Shown in pieces: positions 1 through 7,714 of a DNA stretch of 11,400 nt. The DNA is from Rhizobacter sp. (GTDB lineage Bacteria; Pseudomonadota; Gammaproteobacteria; Burkholderiales; Burkholderiaceae_C). The first letter of the stretch is position 1; each line of letters starts with the position of its first letter. The position numbers and the translations under genes are program-made. The stretch spans positions 1 through 11,400 of the forward strand of contig JACMKJ010000106.1 of the NCBI GenBank assembly GCA_014380155.1, read 5' to 3'. The notes beneath the pieces were generated by a model, which did not search any database, had not been told where the DNA came from, and worked only from the letters and a program-made list of their open reading frames with translations.

Positions 1-488
1 CGCTCGTTGTTGCGCTCGAACTCGAGCTTCATGTTGAGGTCGAGGGCGTTCTTGTTGCCGTAGTGATCGATCATCACCGAGTGGTCGACCACCAAGTCGA
101 CCGGCACCAGCGGCTCGATGGTGCGCGGGTTCTTGCCCATGCTCACCGCCACGTTGCGCATGGCGGCCAGGTCGGCCAGCAGCGGCACCCCGGTGAAGTC
201 TTGCAGCACCACCCGCGCGACCACGAAGGGAATCTCGTCGACGCGCTCGCCGCCCGGTGCCCAGTTGGCCAGCCGCTCCACGTGCTCGGCCGTGACCTTC
301 TTGCCATCGCAGTTGCGCAGCACCGACTCGAGCACGATGCGCATCGAGATGGGCAGCTTGTTCACGTTGGGGAACTTCTTCGCCAGCTCGGGCAGCGAGA
401 AGTAGCTGCCGCTCTTGCCCGAAGGGGTCTTGAAGATCTTGAGCGTGGAGGCAAAGCTGTGCTCGGCGGATTTTTTGGCTGAGTTCAT
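1..488 (-). CDS. acnA: Aconitate hydratase AcnA, N-terminal part (gene continues beyond the window start)
   Basis: Aconitase interconverts citrate and isocitrate in the cytoplasmic TCA cycle through a 4Fe-4S cluster. Only the first 162 codons are visible; AcnA-type proteins are about 900 residues, so the cluster cysteines and most of the active site lie outside the window. The translated N-terminus begins MNSAKKSAEHSF. It contains the strongly conserved stretches VLQDFTGVP, LADLAAMR, PLVPVDLVVDHSV and, at the window edge, LEFERNNER, all in the order found in bacterial AcnA/iron regulatory protein-type aconitases. The start at 488 is supported by a good Shine-Dalgarno sequence (AGGAG on the minus strand, 495-499) six bases upstream. 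The gene is divergent from the sensor kinase and is probably an ordinary core gene flanking the accessory cluster. Family assignment is secure; the choice of AcnA over AcnB rests on these N-terminal motifs. Confidence 0.95.
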   Translation of the reverse strand, partial: MNSAKKSAEHSFASTLKIFKTPSGKSGSYFSLPELAKKFPNVNKLPISMRIVLESVLRNCDGKKVTAEHVERLANWAPGGERVDEIPFVVARVVLQDFTGVPLLADLAAMRNVAVSMGKNPRTIEPLVPVDLVVDHSVMIDHYGNKNALDLNMKLEFERNNE

Positions 489-513
489 GGGGCGCTCCTG
501 GAAGTTAGCGGGC

Positions 514-541
514 ATTGTGCAGCGCCAGCAAGGCAAGACAA
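514..541 (-). promoter_or_regulatory. Possible sigma-70 promoter of acnA
   Basis: Read on the minus strand, TTGTCT (536-541) and CACAAT (514-519) are separated by 16 bases. Each matches the -35 or -10 consensus at four of six positions. Transcription would start near 507, giving a leader of about 20 bases containing the AGGAG ribosome binding site. This is a weak prediction in GC-rich DNA. Confidence 0.3.
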
Positions 542-554
542 GTGACGGGGAGAT

Positions 555-582
555 GGCCTGGTTTGGCCCGGGTGGCCAGGCC
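555..582. repeat. GC-rich inverted repeat (hairpin)
   Basis: GGCCTGG (555-561) and CCAGGCC (576-582) are perfect complements separated by 14 bases. The loop can form an alternative TGGCC/GGCCA stem. There is no following T-run, so it does not look like an intrinsic terminator, and no gene ends here. It may be chance in GC-rich DNA or a protein-binding dyad. Confidence 0.35.
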
Positions 583-654
583 GGCATCACGCCCGACCAT
601 CCTTCGTGAACGATGCCCTGGAAGCGCGGGCATTCCATGGGGCGGAACGGCGGT

Positions 655-671
655 GACTTGGCTAGACTTGG
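655..671 (+). promoter_or_regulatory. Tandem GACTTGG half-sites upstream of the kinase gene
   Basis: GACTTGG occurs at 655-661 and again at 665-671, an offset of exactly 10 bases, so both copies face the same side of the helix. The pair lies 31-47 bases upstream of the kinase start. It is also bracketed by GTGAC (653-657) and GTCAC (682-686). This could be an activator site or an unusual promoter element. The function is inferred only from position and spacing. Confidence 0.25.
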
Positions 672-701
672 ATTTGTAACCGTCACTTACATCCTTCGCG
701 C

Positions 702-3410
702 ATGGCGATTCGCCGTTCCTTGCCGCTGTCCCTGCCAACCAGCGCGTGGATGGCCTTGCTGGAGGCCAGCACCGAGCTACTGGCCTTGCTGGATGAGCAT
801 GGCGTTGTCTTGTGGGTCAACCCGGCGATGTCGCGAGCCGCCGGCAGGCGCGCGCTGGCGGGCCAGACCCTGGTGGAAATGCTCGGCATGGGTGGCCACG
901 AAACCATGCAGTCCGAATTGCTGGCCGATGCCTTGCTCGCCCGCAAGCCCCTCCAACTGCCCGAGCTGCTCTGGCGTGACGCCGAGGGCGCAGCCCGCAC
1001 CGCCGAAGCGGGCCTGAAGCCGCTGCCTCACGACGAAATGCCGAGCGACGCGCGCTGGCTCTGGACCCAGCGCGACACGACCGAGATCACGCGCTTGCGG
1101 GCCGAGACGGCGCGGGCCGTCGAGCGCCTGCAGCGCGCCCAGGAGTTCGGCCGTCTCGGCCTCTTCGAGCGCGAGCTGCCGATGGGGCGAGGCCACTGGG
1201 ACGCTCACATGTTTCGCATGTGGGGCCTGGATCCGGCCCAGGGTGCCCCGGACTTCGATACCTTCGTGGCCCGCATTCACCGCGATGACCAACCGGGCAT
1301 GGACTATCGCGAGGCCGCCAAGACGCCCGGCAAATACGCCAAGCGCTACCGGATCATTGGCCCCACGGACGGGCAGTGGCGCCACGTGCATGCGCAGTGG
1401 GAGGTGAAGGCCGGCCCCGACGGCACGCCGAACCTCATCTCCGGCGTGATGGTCGACGACACCCAGGTCTACGAGCTCGCCGAATCTTTCAACACGACCA
1501 GCGCGCAGCTCAAACTCGCCGTCGACCTGGGCAACATCGCCATCTGGCGTCACGACCTTCGCACCAACCGGGTCCACTACAACGACAAGAGCTTCGAGCT
1601 GCTCGGCATCACGCCGCGACCCGAGGGCCTGCCCATCGGCGAGGTGGGGGCGCTGATCCACCCGGACGACGTTCCTCGCGTGGCCGCCGCGGTCAAGGAA
1701 TCGCTGAGCACCGACCGCCCGGTCGACACCGAGGCGCGCTTTCGGCGTGCCGATGGCACCTACCGCTATGTGCTGTCGCGTCGCATGGTGCGGCGCAATG
1801 CCGATGGCCAGCCCGTCGAGTTCATGGGCGTGGCGCTGGATGTCACCGAGCAGGTGTCGGAGACCCGGCGCGCCCAGGAGCTGGCCCGGCGGCTCGGCGT
1901 GGCGGCGTCTGCCGCGGGTCTGGGCATCTGGAGCCGGGAGACGGGGCTTGAGCGCGGCGAATGGAACGCGCAGATGTTCGAGATCATCGGCCGGCCGCAA
2001 TCGCTCGGGGTGCCGCGACGCACCGAGTGGCTCAACGAGGTGGTCCACCCCGACGACCGCGAGCGCATGCGCACGGCGCACGCCGAGCTGCAAGCCTCGC
2101 AAGACGTCACGGTCGAGCATGAATACCGCATCGTGCGGCCGGATGGCGAGGTGCGCTGGCTGGTCAGCCGGGCGCGTCACGAGAAGCGCGAGGCGGGCTT
2201 TGTGCAGTTTGGCATTGCAATCGACGTGACCGATCGCCAGGAGAAGCTGGTGGCCCAACGCGAGAGCCAGGCCAAGTCCGAATTCCTCGCGCGCATGAGC
2301 CACGAGCTGCGTACGCCGCTGAACGCCGTGCTCGGGTTCGCCCAGCTGCTGCGGCTGGAGCCTGCCCTGGCCGCGTCGGCATCGCAAGAGAAGGTTCGCC
2401 ACATCTTGGCGGCCGGTGAACACCTGCTGTCGCTGATCAACGACGTGCTCGATCTGTCGAGCCTGGAGAGCGGCGAGGTGAGGCTCGACCTGCGCCCGGT
2501 GCGCCTGGCCGACGTACTGCAAGAAGCGCTGGCGCTGCTCGAACCGGCGGCCCGTGAAGCCGGCGTGAGCATCGACGTCGACGAGACCGCTGCCGTCGTC
2601 TGGGCCGACCGCATTCGCACCCGCCAGGTGGTGATCAACCTGCTGAGCAACGCCGTCAAGTACAACGCCGCGCGCGGCCACGTCTACGTCAGCGTGAGAG
2701 ACCACCAGGAAGACGGTGACGATGCCGTGGTGCTGACCGTGGTCGACACCGGGCGGGGCATGACGCGTCAGCAGATGGCGCACCTGTTCGAGCCGTTCAA
2801 CCGCCTCGGTGTCGAGCTGGAAGGCATCGAAGGTGCCGGCGTCGGGCTGTCCGTCGTGAAGGCGTTGGTCGAGCGGATGGGCGGGTCGGTGCGTGTGGAA
2901 AGCACGCCCGGCATCGGCTCTCGTTTCGAGGTTCTTTTGCCGCCGCATGCCGGGCCGGTCGAGCTTGACGAGGCACCGCCGCAAGCGGCCCACGCGCCAT
3001 CCACTCTTGCCGAGAGTCAGCCGGTGCCCCGACGCGATCGCCAAGGCCGCCTGCTCTACATCGAAGACAACCCGGTCAACGCCTTGCTGGTGGAGGAGAT
3101 GGTGCGTCACCACGCGGGCCTGCAGATCGAATCGGTGGCGAGCGGGCTCGACGGCGTCGCGCGTGCCCATGAGATGCGGCCCGACCTGATCCTGGTCGAC
3201 ATGCAGTTGCCCGACGTCAACGGTTACGAAGTGCTGAGCCGGCTGCGGGCGCAGCCGTCGACGGCGGGAATTCGCTGCATCGCGCTGTCAGCCAACGCCA
3301 TGCCCGAAGACATCGCCCGTGCGAAAGAAGCCGGCTTCTCCGACTACTGGACGAAGCCGATCCACCTGAGCACCTTCCTCGCCGCGCTGGACCGCCTGTT
3401 TCCGGGGTGA
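702..3410 (+). CDS. Soluble PAS-repeat hybrid sensor histidine kinase with C-terminal receiver domain
   Basis: This 902-residue protein should autophosphorylate on histidine and relay phosphate to its own receiver. Four PAS-like modules are visible at about residues 15-130, 149-262, 270-385 and 395-513; the last two end in the typical DVTEQ/DVTDRQ strand and linker. The H-box is MSHELRTPLN with His534, followed by an N-box (NLLSNAVKYN, from residue 646), G1 (DTGRGM, 682-687), an F-box (LFEPFNRLG) and G2 (GAGVGLSV, from 711). The receiver spans about 783-902, with acidic residues E788/D789, phospho-acceptor Asp833, Ser863 and Lys885 all in place. No signal peptide or membrane helix is seen, so the sensor is cytoplasmic. 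No DNA-binding or cyclase output follows the receiver, so a phosphotransfer protein or separate regulator is expected elsewhere. The start lacks an obvious Shine-Dalgarno sequence, but the first PAS begins near residue 17, so any true start must be close. The PAS ligand cannot be deduced. Confidence 0.93.
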   Translation: MAIRRSLPLSLPTSAWMALLEASTELLALLDEHGVVLWVNPAMSRAAGRRALAGQTLVEMLGMGGHETMQSELLADALLARKPLQLPELLWRDAEGAARTAEAGLKPLPHDEMPSDARWLWTQRDTTEITRLRAETARAVERLQRAQEFGRLGLFERELPMGRGHWDAHMFRMWGLDPAQGAPDFDTFVARIHRDDQPGMDYREAAKTPGKYAKRYRIIGPTDGQWRHVHAQWEVKAGPDGTPNLISGVMVDDTQVYELAESFNTTSAQLKLAVDLGNIAIWRHDLRTNRVHYNDKSFELLGITPRPEGLPIGEVGALIHPDDVPRVAAAVKESLSTDRPVDTEARFRRADGTYRYVLSRRMVRRNADGQPVEFMGVALDVTEQVSETRRAQELARRLGVAASAAGLGIWSRETGLERGEWNAQMFEIIGRPQSLGVPRRTEWLNEVVHPDDRERMRTAHAELQASQDVTVEHEYRIVRPDGEVRWLVSRARHEKREAGFVQFGIAIDVTDRQEKLVAQRESQAKSEFLARMSHELRTPLNAVLGFAQLLRLEPALAASASQEKVRHILAAGEHLLSLINDVLDLSSLESGEVRLDLRPVRLADVLQEALALLEPAAREAGVSIDVDETAAVVWADRIRTRQVVINLLSNAVKYNAARGHVYVSVRDHQEDGDDAVVLTVVDTGRGMTRQQMAHLFEPFNRLGVELEGIEGAGVGLSVVKALVERMGGSVRVESTPGIGSRFEVLLPPHAGPVELDEAPPQAAHAPSTLAESQPVPRRDRQGRLLYIEDNPVNALLVEEMVRHHAGLQIESVASGLDGVARAHEMRPDLILVDMQLPDVNGYEVLSRLRAQPSTAGIRCIALSANAMPEDIARAKEAGFSDYWTKPIHLSTFLAALDRLFPG

Positions 3411-3592
3411 CCGTTGCGGGCAGGGCGAGCTGGCGCTGGGCTGAGGCAATTTGCGGGTCTATGGGGCCATTGAACCCCCTACGCCGGGTACCAAGCCGCG
3501 GAATAGTGCAGGAATCACCCCCCTATTGACCGCAACGCCAGAAGGGCAGCCGCCCACAATGGGCCAGAGTCAATCTGCCCCAAGTTTCTCCT
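3411..3592. other. Intergenic region and probable promoter zone upstream of the glycosyltransferase/secretion operon
   Basis: This 182-base gap lies after the kinase stop and before the first gene of the putative operon. No strong rho-independent terminator (stem plus T-run) was found for the kinase. A TTGACC hexamer at 3526-3531 resembles a -35 box, but no acceptable -10 lies 16-18 bases downstream. The notable content is a C-tract dyad and an extra C-tract copy, listed separately. Shine-Dalgarno complementarity before the 3593 start is poor. Confidence 0.5.
3460..3525. promoter_or_regulatory. C-tract dyad plus third half-site, candidate operator of the downstream operon
   Basis: TATGGGG (3460-3466), eight bases, then CCCCCTA (3475-3481) form a near-perfect dyad with half-sites like TAGGGGG/CCCCCTA. 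A further half-site, ACCCCCCTA, lies at 3517-3525. Its terminal TA is 44 bases after that of the dyad, roughly four helical turns. The cluster sits 68-133 bases upstream of the glycosyltransferase start, where an activator or repressor would act. I cannot assign a regulator. Confidence 0.35.
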
Positions 3593-5446
3593 ATGAAAAA
3601 GTCGACCGCCAAGCCTCCCGTCGCGGTGGCCAGCCAGCCCGTGACCGGGCTGTCTGAGCTGGATCGCGAGCTGGCCCTGGCCCGCTCGGGCGGCATGGCG
3701 CTGGCCGACCTGATGAACCACGCCGAGGCACTGAGCCGCGCCGGCCGTGCGCAAGATGGCGCCGCGCTGTATGAAACCTGGATCGCGCACACCGTGTCGC
3801 CCTTCCAGCACGTGGCCTGCTTCAACTGGGGCACCTTGCTGGGCGCGCTCAGCCGCCATGCCGAGGCCGAAAAGGCTTACGAGCGCGCGCTCGCGCTGAG
3901 CCCCGATTTCATGCAGGCCCGCCTCAACCTGGGCCACCAGCTGGAGCACTTGGGTCGCCCCGACGAAGCCGTGGCCGAGTGGCAAAAGGTCGTCGACCGG
4001 GCCGATGCCGCCGTCGAGCTGCACCTGCACGCGCTGAACAACATGGCCCGCCTGCTCGAGCAGCGCCGCCAATACGACCACGCCGAGCGCTGCCTGCGCG
4101 CGAGCCTGGAACTGAAACCCGCGCAGAACGACGTGATCCAGCATTACGTGCACCTGCGCCAGAAAAAGTGCGCCTGGCCCGTCTACCAGCCGGTGGGCGC
4201 GCTGACGCAAAACCAGCTGCTGCTGGGCACCTCGGTGCTGGCCATGCTGGGCGAGACAGACGACCCCGCCTTGCAGCTGCTGGCCGCGCAGCGTTTTGTC
4301 TACGAGCGCACACCCAAGCCGCCGGCCGTGCCCTTCCATGAAGGCCAGGCCAAGCGCCAGGGCAAGATCAAAATCGGTTACCTCTCGGGCGACCTGCACA
4401 TGCACGCCGTCGGCCTGCTGTCGGTGGAGCTGCTCGAGCTGCACGACCGCGAGCGCTTCGAGGTGTATGCGTTCTCGTGGAGCCGCGACGACGGCACGCC
4501 ACTGCGCGCACGCATCCGCCAGGCCATCGACCACTACATCCCGATCGGCGGGCTTGACGACACCACGGCCGCCAAGGTGATTGCCCAGCACGGCATCGAC
4601 ATCCTGGTCGACCTGCAAGGCCTCACCGCCGGCGCCCGCCCCGCCATCGTGGGCATGCGGCCCGCGCCCACCCAGGTCAGCTACCTGGGCCTGCCCGGCA
4701 CCTGCGCGCTGCCGGGTGTCGACTACATCCTGGCGGACCGCTTCGTGATGCCCACCGAGCTGCAGCCCTACATGACCGAGCGGCCGATCTACGTGCCGCA
4801 CTGCTACCAGGTCAGCGACCGCCAGCGCGAAGTGGGCCCGGCGCCCAAGCGCTCTGACTACGGCCTGCCCGAAGACGCGTTCGTGTTCTGCTCGTTCAAC
4901 AACACCTTCAAGTTCACCGAAGCCGTGTTCAAGAGCTGGATGCGCATCCTGAAGCAGGTGCCGAACAGCGTGCTGTGGCTCTTGGCCGACAACGAATGGG
5001 CGCTCGAGAACATGCGCCGCGAGGCAGATGCCCACGGCATCGGCCGCGAGCGCCTGATCCTCGCGCCGCGCGTGGCGCCGCCCGAGTACCTGGCCCGCTT
5101 CCAGCTGGCCGATCTGATGCTCGACACCTTTCCCTACAACGCCGGCACCACCGCCAGCGATGCGCTGTGGATGGGCCTGCCCATCGTCACCTATTCGGGC
5201 CGCAGCTACATCTCACGCATGGCGGGCAGCTTGCTCAGCAACGTGGGCCTGCCCGATCTCGTGACCTTCTCGCTGCAAGACTACGAGCGCCTCGCGGTGC
5301 AACTGGGCAACAACCCGCTGCGTGTGGCCTCGCACAAGCGCTACCTCGCCGAGCATGGGCGCCAGTCGAAATTGTTTGACGTCCCCGCCCTGGTCAAAGA
5401 CATCGAGCACGAGTTCGAGCGCCTGGCGCTGGAGCAGCGCGGCTAA
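3593..5446 (+). CDS. TPR-containing GT41 glycosyltransferase (O-GlcNAc transferase / SPINDLY-type)
   Basis: This 617-residue cytoplasmic protein probably transfers a sugar from a nucleotide donor to Ser/Thr of a protein substrate. Residues about 30-195 form TPR-like helical repeats (for example AEAEKAYERALALSPDF and YDHAERCLRASLELKP), the usual substrate-recognition superhelix. The GT41 catalytic part runs from about 260 to 600. It begins with GYLSGDLHMHAVGLLS, where His271 aligns by eye with the active-site-region histidine of OGT. It continues with DILVDLQGLTAGAR, RPAPTQVSYLGLPGT and FNNTFK (Lys440, the expected UDP-phosphate lysine). It ends with LDTFPYNAGTTASDALWMGLP (NAGTT at 516-520), the nucleotide-binding loop. 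There is no signal peptide or membrane segment. It ends 3 bases before the type I secretion ABC gene, so the two are almost certainly co-transcribed, and the exported protein is the most likely acceptor. The start gives the first Met of a lysine-rich N-terminus but has weak ribosome binding. Sugar identity and acceptor are unknown; family confidence is high. Confidence 0.9.
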   Translation: MKKSTAKPPVAVASQPVTGLSELDRELALARSGGMALADLMNHAEALSRAGRAQDGAALYETWIAHTVSPFQHVACFNWGTLLGALSRHAEAEKAYERALALSPDFMQARLNLGHQLEHLGRPDEAVAEWQKVVDRADAAVELHLHALNNMARLLEQRRQYDHAERCLRASLELKPAQNDVIQHYVHLRQKKCAWPVYQPVGALTQNQLLLGTSVLAMLGETDDPALQLLAAQRFVYERTPKPPAVPFHEGQAKRQGKIKIGYLSGDLHMHAVGLLSVELLELHDRERFEVYAFSWSRDDGTPLRARIRQAIDHYIPIGGLDDTTAAKVIAQHGIDILVDLQGLTAGARPAIVGMRPAPTQVSYLGLPGTCALPGVDYILADRFVMPTELQPYMTERPIYVPHCYQVSDRQREVGPAPKRSDYGLPEDAFVFCSFNNTFKFTEAVFKSWMRILKQVPNSVLWLLADNEWALENMRREADAHGIGRERLILAPRVAPPEYLARFQLADLMLDTFPYNAGTTASDALWMGLPIVTYSGRSYISRMAGSLLSNVGLPDLVTFSLQDYERLAVQLGNNPLRVASHKRYLAEHGRQSKLFDVPALVKDIEHEFERLALEQRG

Positions 5447-5449
5447 AAC

Positions 5450-7714
5450 ATGTCAGCACGCCAAGAGCCCTTCATGGCCTCCGCCGACGGTGCATTGCAC
5501 GCCGGCGATGCCTTGGTGCAGGCCATCGTCTGGCTGTGCAAGCACCATGGCCGTGAGCGCTCGGCCGAGTCGCTGTTGGCGGGCACGCCGCTCGAGGGCA
5601 GCCTCGGGCCTGACCAGGCGGTGCGTGTCATGCGCGAAGCCGGCTTCAATGCCGGCCTCATTCAACGCAAGATCTCCGACATCCACGCGCTGCTCTTGCC
5701 CGCGGTGCTGCTGCTGAAAAATGGCGACGCTGCCATCGTGGTCGCCCGCCACCCCGCCAAGAAGGGCGCCGACAGCTACGACGTGGTGATGCCCGGCCCC
5801 GAGAGCCACAGCTGCAAAGCCACCGAGGCCGAACTCTCCGGTGAGTACACCGGCTTCGCCTTCGTGGCCTCGCCTCGGGCGCTGATCCCGGCGAGCCTGT
5901 CGCACGAAATCATCATCGACCCCAATGCCCACTGGCTGTGGGGCACGCTGCGCCGTTTCACACCGTACTACCGCTCGGCGCTGCTCGCTGCAGCGCTCAG
6001 CAACCTGCTGATGCTGGCCAGCGGCCTGGTCACCTCGGTGGTGTTCGACAAGGTGTTGCCGCACCAGGCCTTTGTCACCCTCTGGGCGCTGGCCACCGGT
6101 GGCTTCATTGCGCTGGTGTTCGACCTGATCGCGCGCCAGTTGCGCACCCACCTCATCGACACGGCCGGCAAGAAGGCCGACCTCATCATTGGCTCGCTCC
6201 TGTTTCGCCAGACGCTCGGCGTGCGCATGGAGCACCGGCCCGAGTCGGCAGGCTCTTACGCGCACCACCTGGCGCAGGTGGAAACCGTGCGTGACTTCTT
6301 TGCCGGCGCCACGCTGTCGGCGCTGAGCGACCTGCCGTTCATCATCATCTTCGTGGCCATGACCTTCGTGATCGGCGGGCCATTGGGCTGGGTGCTGCTC
6401 GCCGCCATCCCGCTGATCCTGGGCATGGCCTGGGTGATCCAATCATCGCTGCGCCGCTCGATGAGCGCCAACATGGCCCACCAGGCCGACTTGCAGGGTT
6501 TGCTGGTCGAGGCCGTGGAAGGGCTCGAAGACCTGAAGGCCGCTGGCGCACAGGGCCGCTTCCTGCGCCGTTATGAAGACGCCACCGCGGCGGCTGCCGA
6601 TTCGGCGCTGCGCGCGCGCAACCTGGGCGGCCTCACCAACAACATCTCGGCCATGTCGCAGCAGCTCGTCACGCTGGTGATGCTGGTGGTGGGCGTCTAC
6701 CTCATCGCCGATGGCAGCATCAGCGGCGGCGCGCTCATCGGCGCCATCATGTTTGCCGGCCGTGCGGTCGGCCCGCTGGGCAGTGTGGTCGCCCTGGCCA
6801 CCCGCTACCAGGGCGCACGTGCCTCCATGGTGTCGCTCGACCGCATGATGAAGCTGCCCACCGAGCGGGCGCCTGGCGCCACCTATGTGGCCAACCATGA
6901 GATCAAGGGCCGCATCGGCCTGCACGACCTGAGCTTTTCCTACCCGCCCACGGCCGAGGGCGCTGCGGCACCCAAGGTGCTCAAGGGCGTCAAGCTCAAG
7001 TTCGAGCCGGGCGAGCGGGTGGCCATCCTCGGGCGCATCGGCAGTGGCAAATCCACGGTCTTGCGCTTGTTGGCCGGGCTGTACCAGCCCACCGAAGGCA
7101 TGGTCGAAGTCGACGGCATCGACCTGCGGCAGATCGACCCCGCCGACTTTCGCGCGAAGGTCGGCTTCGTGTCGCAGGAGCCACGGCTCTTCAAGGGCAC
7201 GCTGCGCGAAAACGTGCTGCTCGGTCGCGCCTCGGTCGATGCTTCGCGGCTCACCGAAGTGGCGCGTGTTACGGGCCTGGATCGTTTGATCTCTTCGCAC
7301 CCGCAGGGCTGGGAGCTGCCGGTCGGCGAAATGGGTGGCCTGCTGTCGGGCGGCCAGCGCCAGCTGGTGGCACTCGCGCGCTGCCTGGTCACGCAGCCAC
7401 AGATCTTGCTGATGGACGAGCCCACCAGCTCGATGGACGCGCAGTCTGAAATCTTGTTCTTGCGCCAGCTGAATGAAGCGCTGGGCACCCGCACCGTGAT
7501 CATGGTCACCCACCGCCCTGCCGTGCTCGAGCTCGCGCAGCGGGTGGTGGTGGTCGATGGTGGCAAGGTCATCCTCGACGGCCCGAAGGCCCAGGTGCTG
7601 GCCGCGCTCTCGGGCGCCAAGCCGGCCGCAAGCGCCACGCCCGAGGCGAATGCTTCGCCGAATGTGCACCTGCACCCGTCGACCCAGCCCGTGCAACGCG
7701 GGGCTTCTGTATGA
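5450..7714 (+). CDS. Type I secretion ABC transporter (permease-ATPase) with degenerate C39-like domain, LapB type
   Basis: This 754-residue inner-membrane exporter energises type I secretion. Residues about 18-145 form a C39-peptidase-like domain (region WLCKHHGRERSAESLL). It lacks the catalytic Cys and His context of true bacteriocin-leader peptidases, as in HlyB/LapB exporters, where this domain binds the substrate. About six membrane helices follow (near 175-196, 205-225, 293-313, 316-336, 405-424 and 428-450). The nucleotide-binding domain spans about 490-725. It carries Walker A GRIGSGKST (528-536, Lys534), Q-loop FVSQEP, signature LSGGQ (632-636), Walker B ending in Asp656 with Glu657, and H-loop His688. 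All catalytic residues are present. An Ala/Pro-rich tail of about 30 residues follows. The start at 5450 is 3 bases after the glycosyltransferase stop; an in-frame Met at 5474 is possible. The stop overlaps the start of a bridging mini-ORF. The LapB-like domain order suggests a large RTX-type adhesin as cargo, but that is inference. Confidence 0.93.
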   Translation: MSARQEPFMASADGALHAGDALVQAIVWLCKHHGRERSAESLLAGTPLEGSLGPDQAVRVMREAGFNAGLIQRKISDIHALLLPAVLLLKNGDAAIVVARHPAKKGADSYDVVMPGPESHSCKATEAELSGEYTGFAFVASPRALIPASLSHEIIIDPNAHWLWGTLRRFTPYYRSALLAAALSNLLMLASGLVTSVVFDKVLPHQAFVTLWALATGGFIALVFDLIARQLRTHLIDTAGKKADLIIGSLLFRQTLGVRMEHRPESAGSYAHHLAQVETVRDFFAGATLSALSDLPFIIIFVAMTFVIGGPLGWVLLAAIPLILGMAWVIQSSLRRSMSANMAHQADLQGLLVEAVEGLEDLKAAGAQGRFLRRYEDATAAAADSALRARNLGGLTNNISAMSQQLVTLVMLVVGVYLIADGSISGGALIGAIMFAGRAVGPLGSVVALATRYQGARASMVSLDRMMKLPTERAPGATYVANHEIKGRIGLHDLSFSYPPTAEGAAAPKVLKGVKLKFEPGERVAILGRIGSGKSTVLRLLAGLYQPTEGMVEVDGIDLRQIDPADFRAKVGFVSQEPRLFKGTLRENVLLGRASVDASRLTEVARVTGLDRLISSHPQGWELPVGEMGGLLSGGQRQLVALARCLVTQPQILLMDEPTSSMDAQSEILFLRQLNEALGTRTVIMVTHRPAVLELAQRVVVVDGGKVILDGPKAQVLAALSGAKPAASATPEANASPNVHLHPSTQPVQRGASV

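Larger units (their letters stand above)
489..701. other. Divergent intergenic region between acnA and the sensor kinase gene
   Basis: This 213-base stretch separates two divergently transcribed genes and must hold both promoters. It contains the acnA ribosome binding site and weak promoter candidate, a 7-bp GC-rich inverted repeat at 555-582, and a pair of direct GACTTGG repeats one helical turn apart just upstream of the kinase. No convincing small gene or RNA was seen. No clear -35/-10 pair was found on the plus strand for the kinase. Confidence 0.6.

Noticed and set aside
63..482. Plus-strand open frame over the aconitase region
   Set aside because: The minus strand encodes unmistakable aconitase sequence; the plus-strand product is His/Arg-rich shadow translation.
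555..582. Intrinsic terminator between acnA and the kinase
   Set aside because: The stem is convincing but has no T-run on either strand, and both neighbouring genes diverge, so neither ends here.
777..3170. A 797-codon minus-strand open frame antisense to the sensor kinase
   Set aside because: The plus strand has every histidine kinase and receiver motif in one frame; the antisense product is low-complexity and unlike any known protein.
3438..3455. Possible sigma-54 promoter (GAGGCAATTTGC)
   Set aside because: The GG and GC elements are separated by six bases rather than ten, so it does not fit the -24/-12 spacing.
3515..5035. A 506-codon minus-strand open frame antisense to the glycosyltransferase
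   Set aside because: Composition is typical of antisense translation in GC-rich genes, and the sense frame has clear TPR and GT41 motifs.
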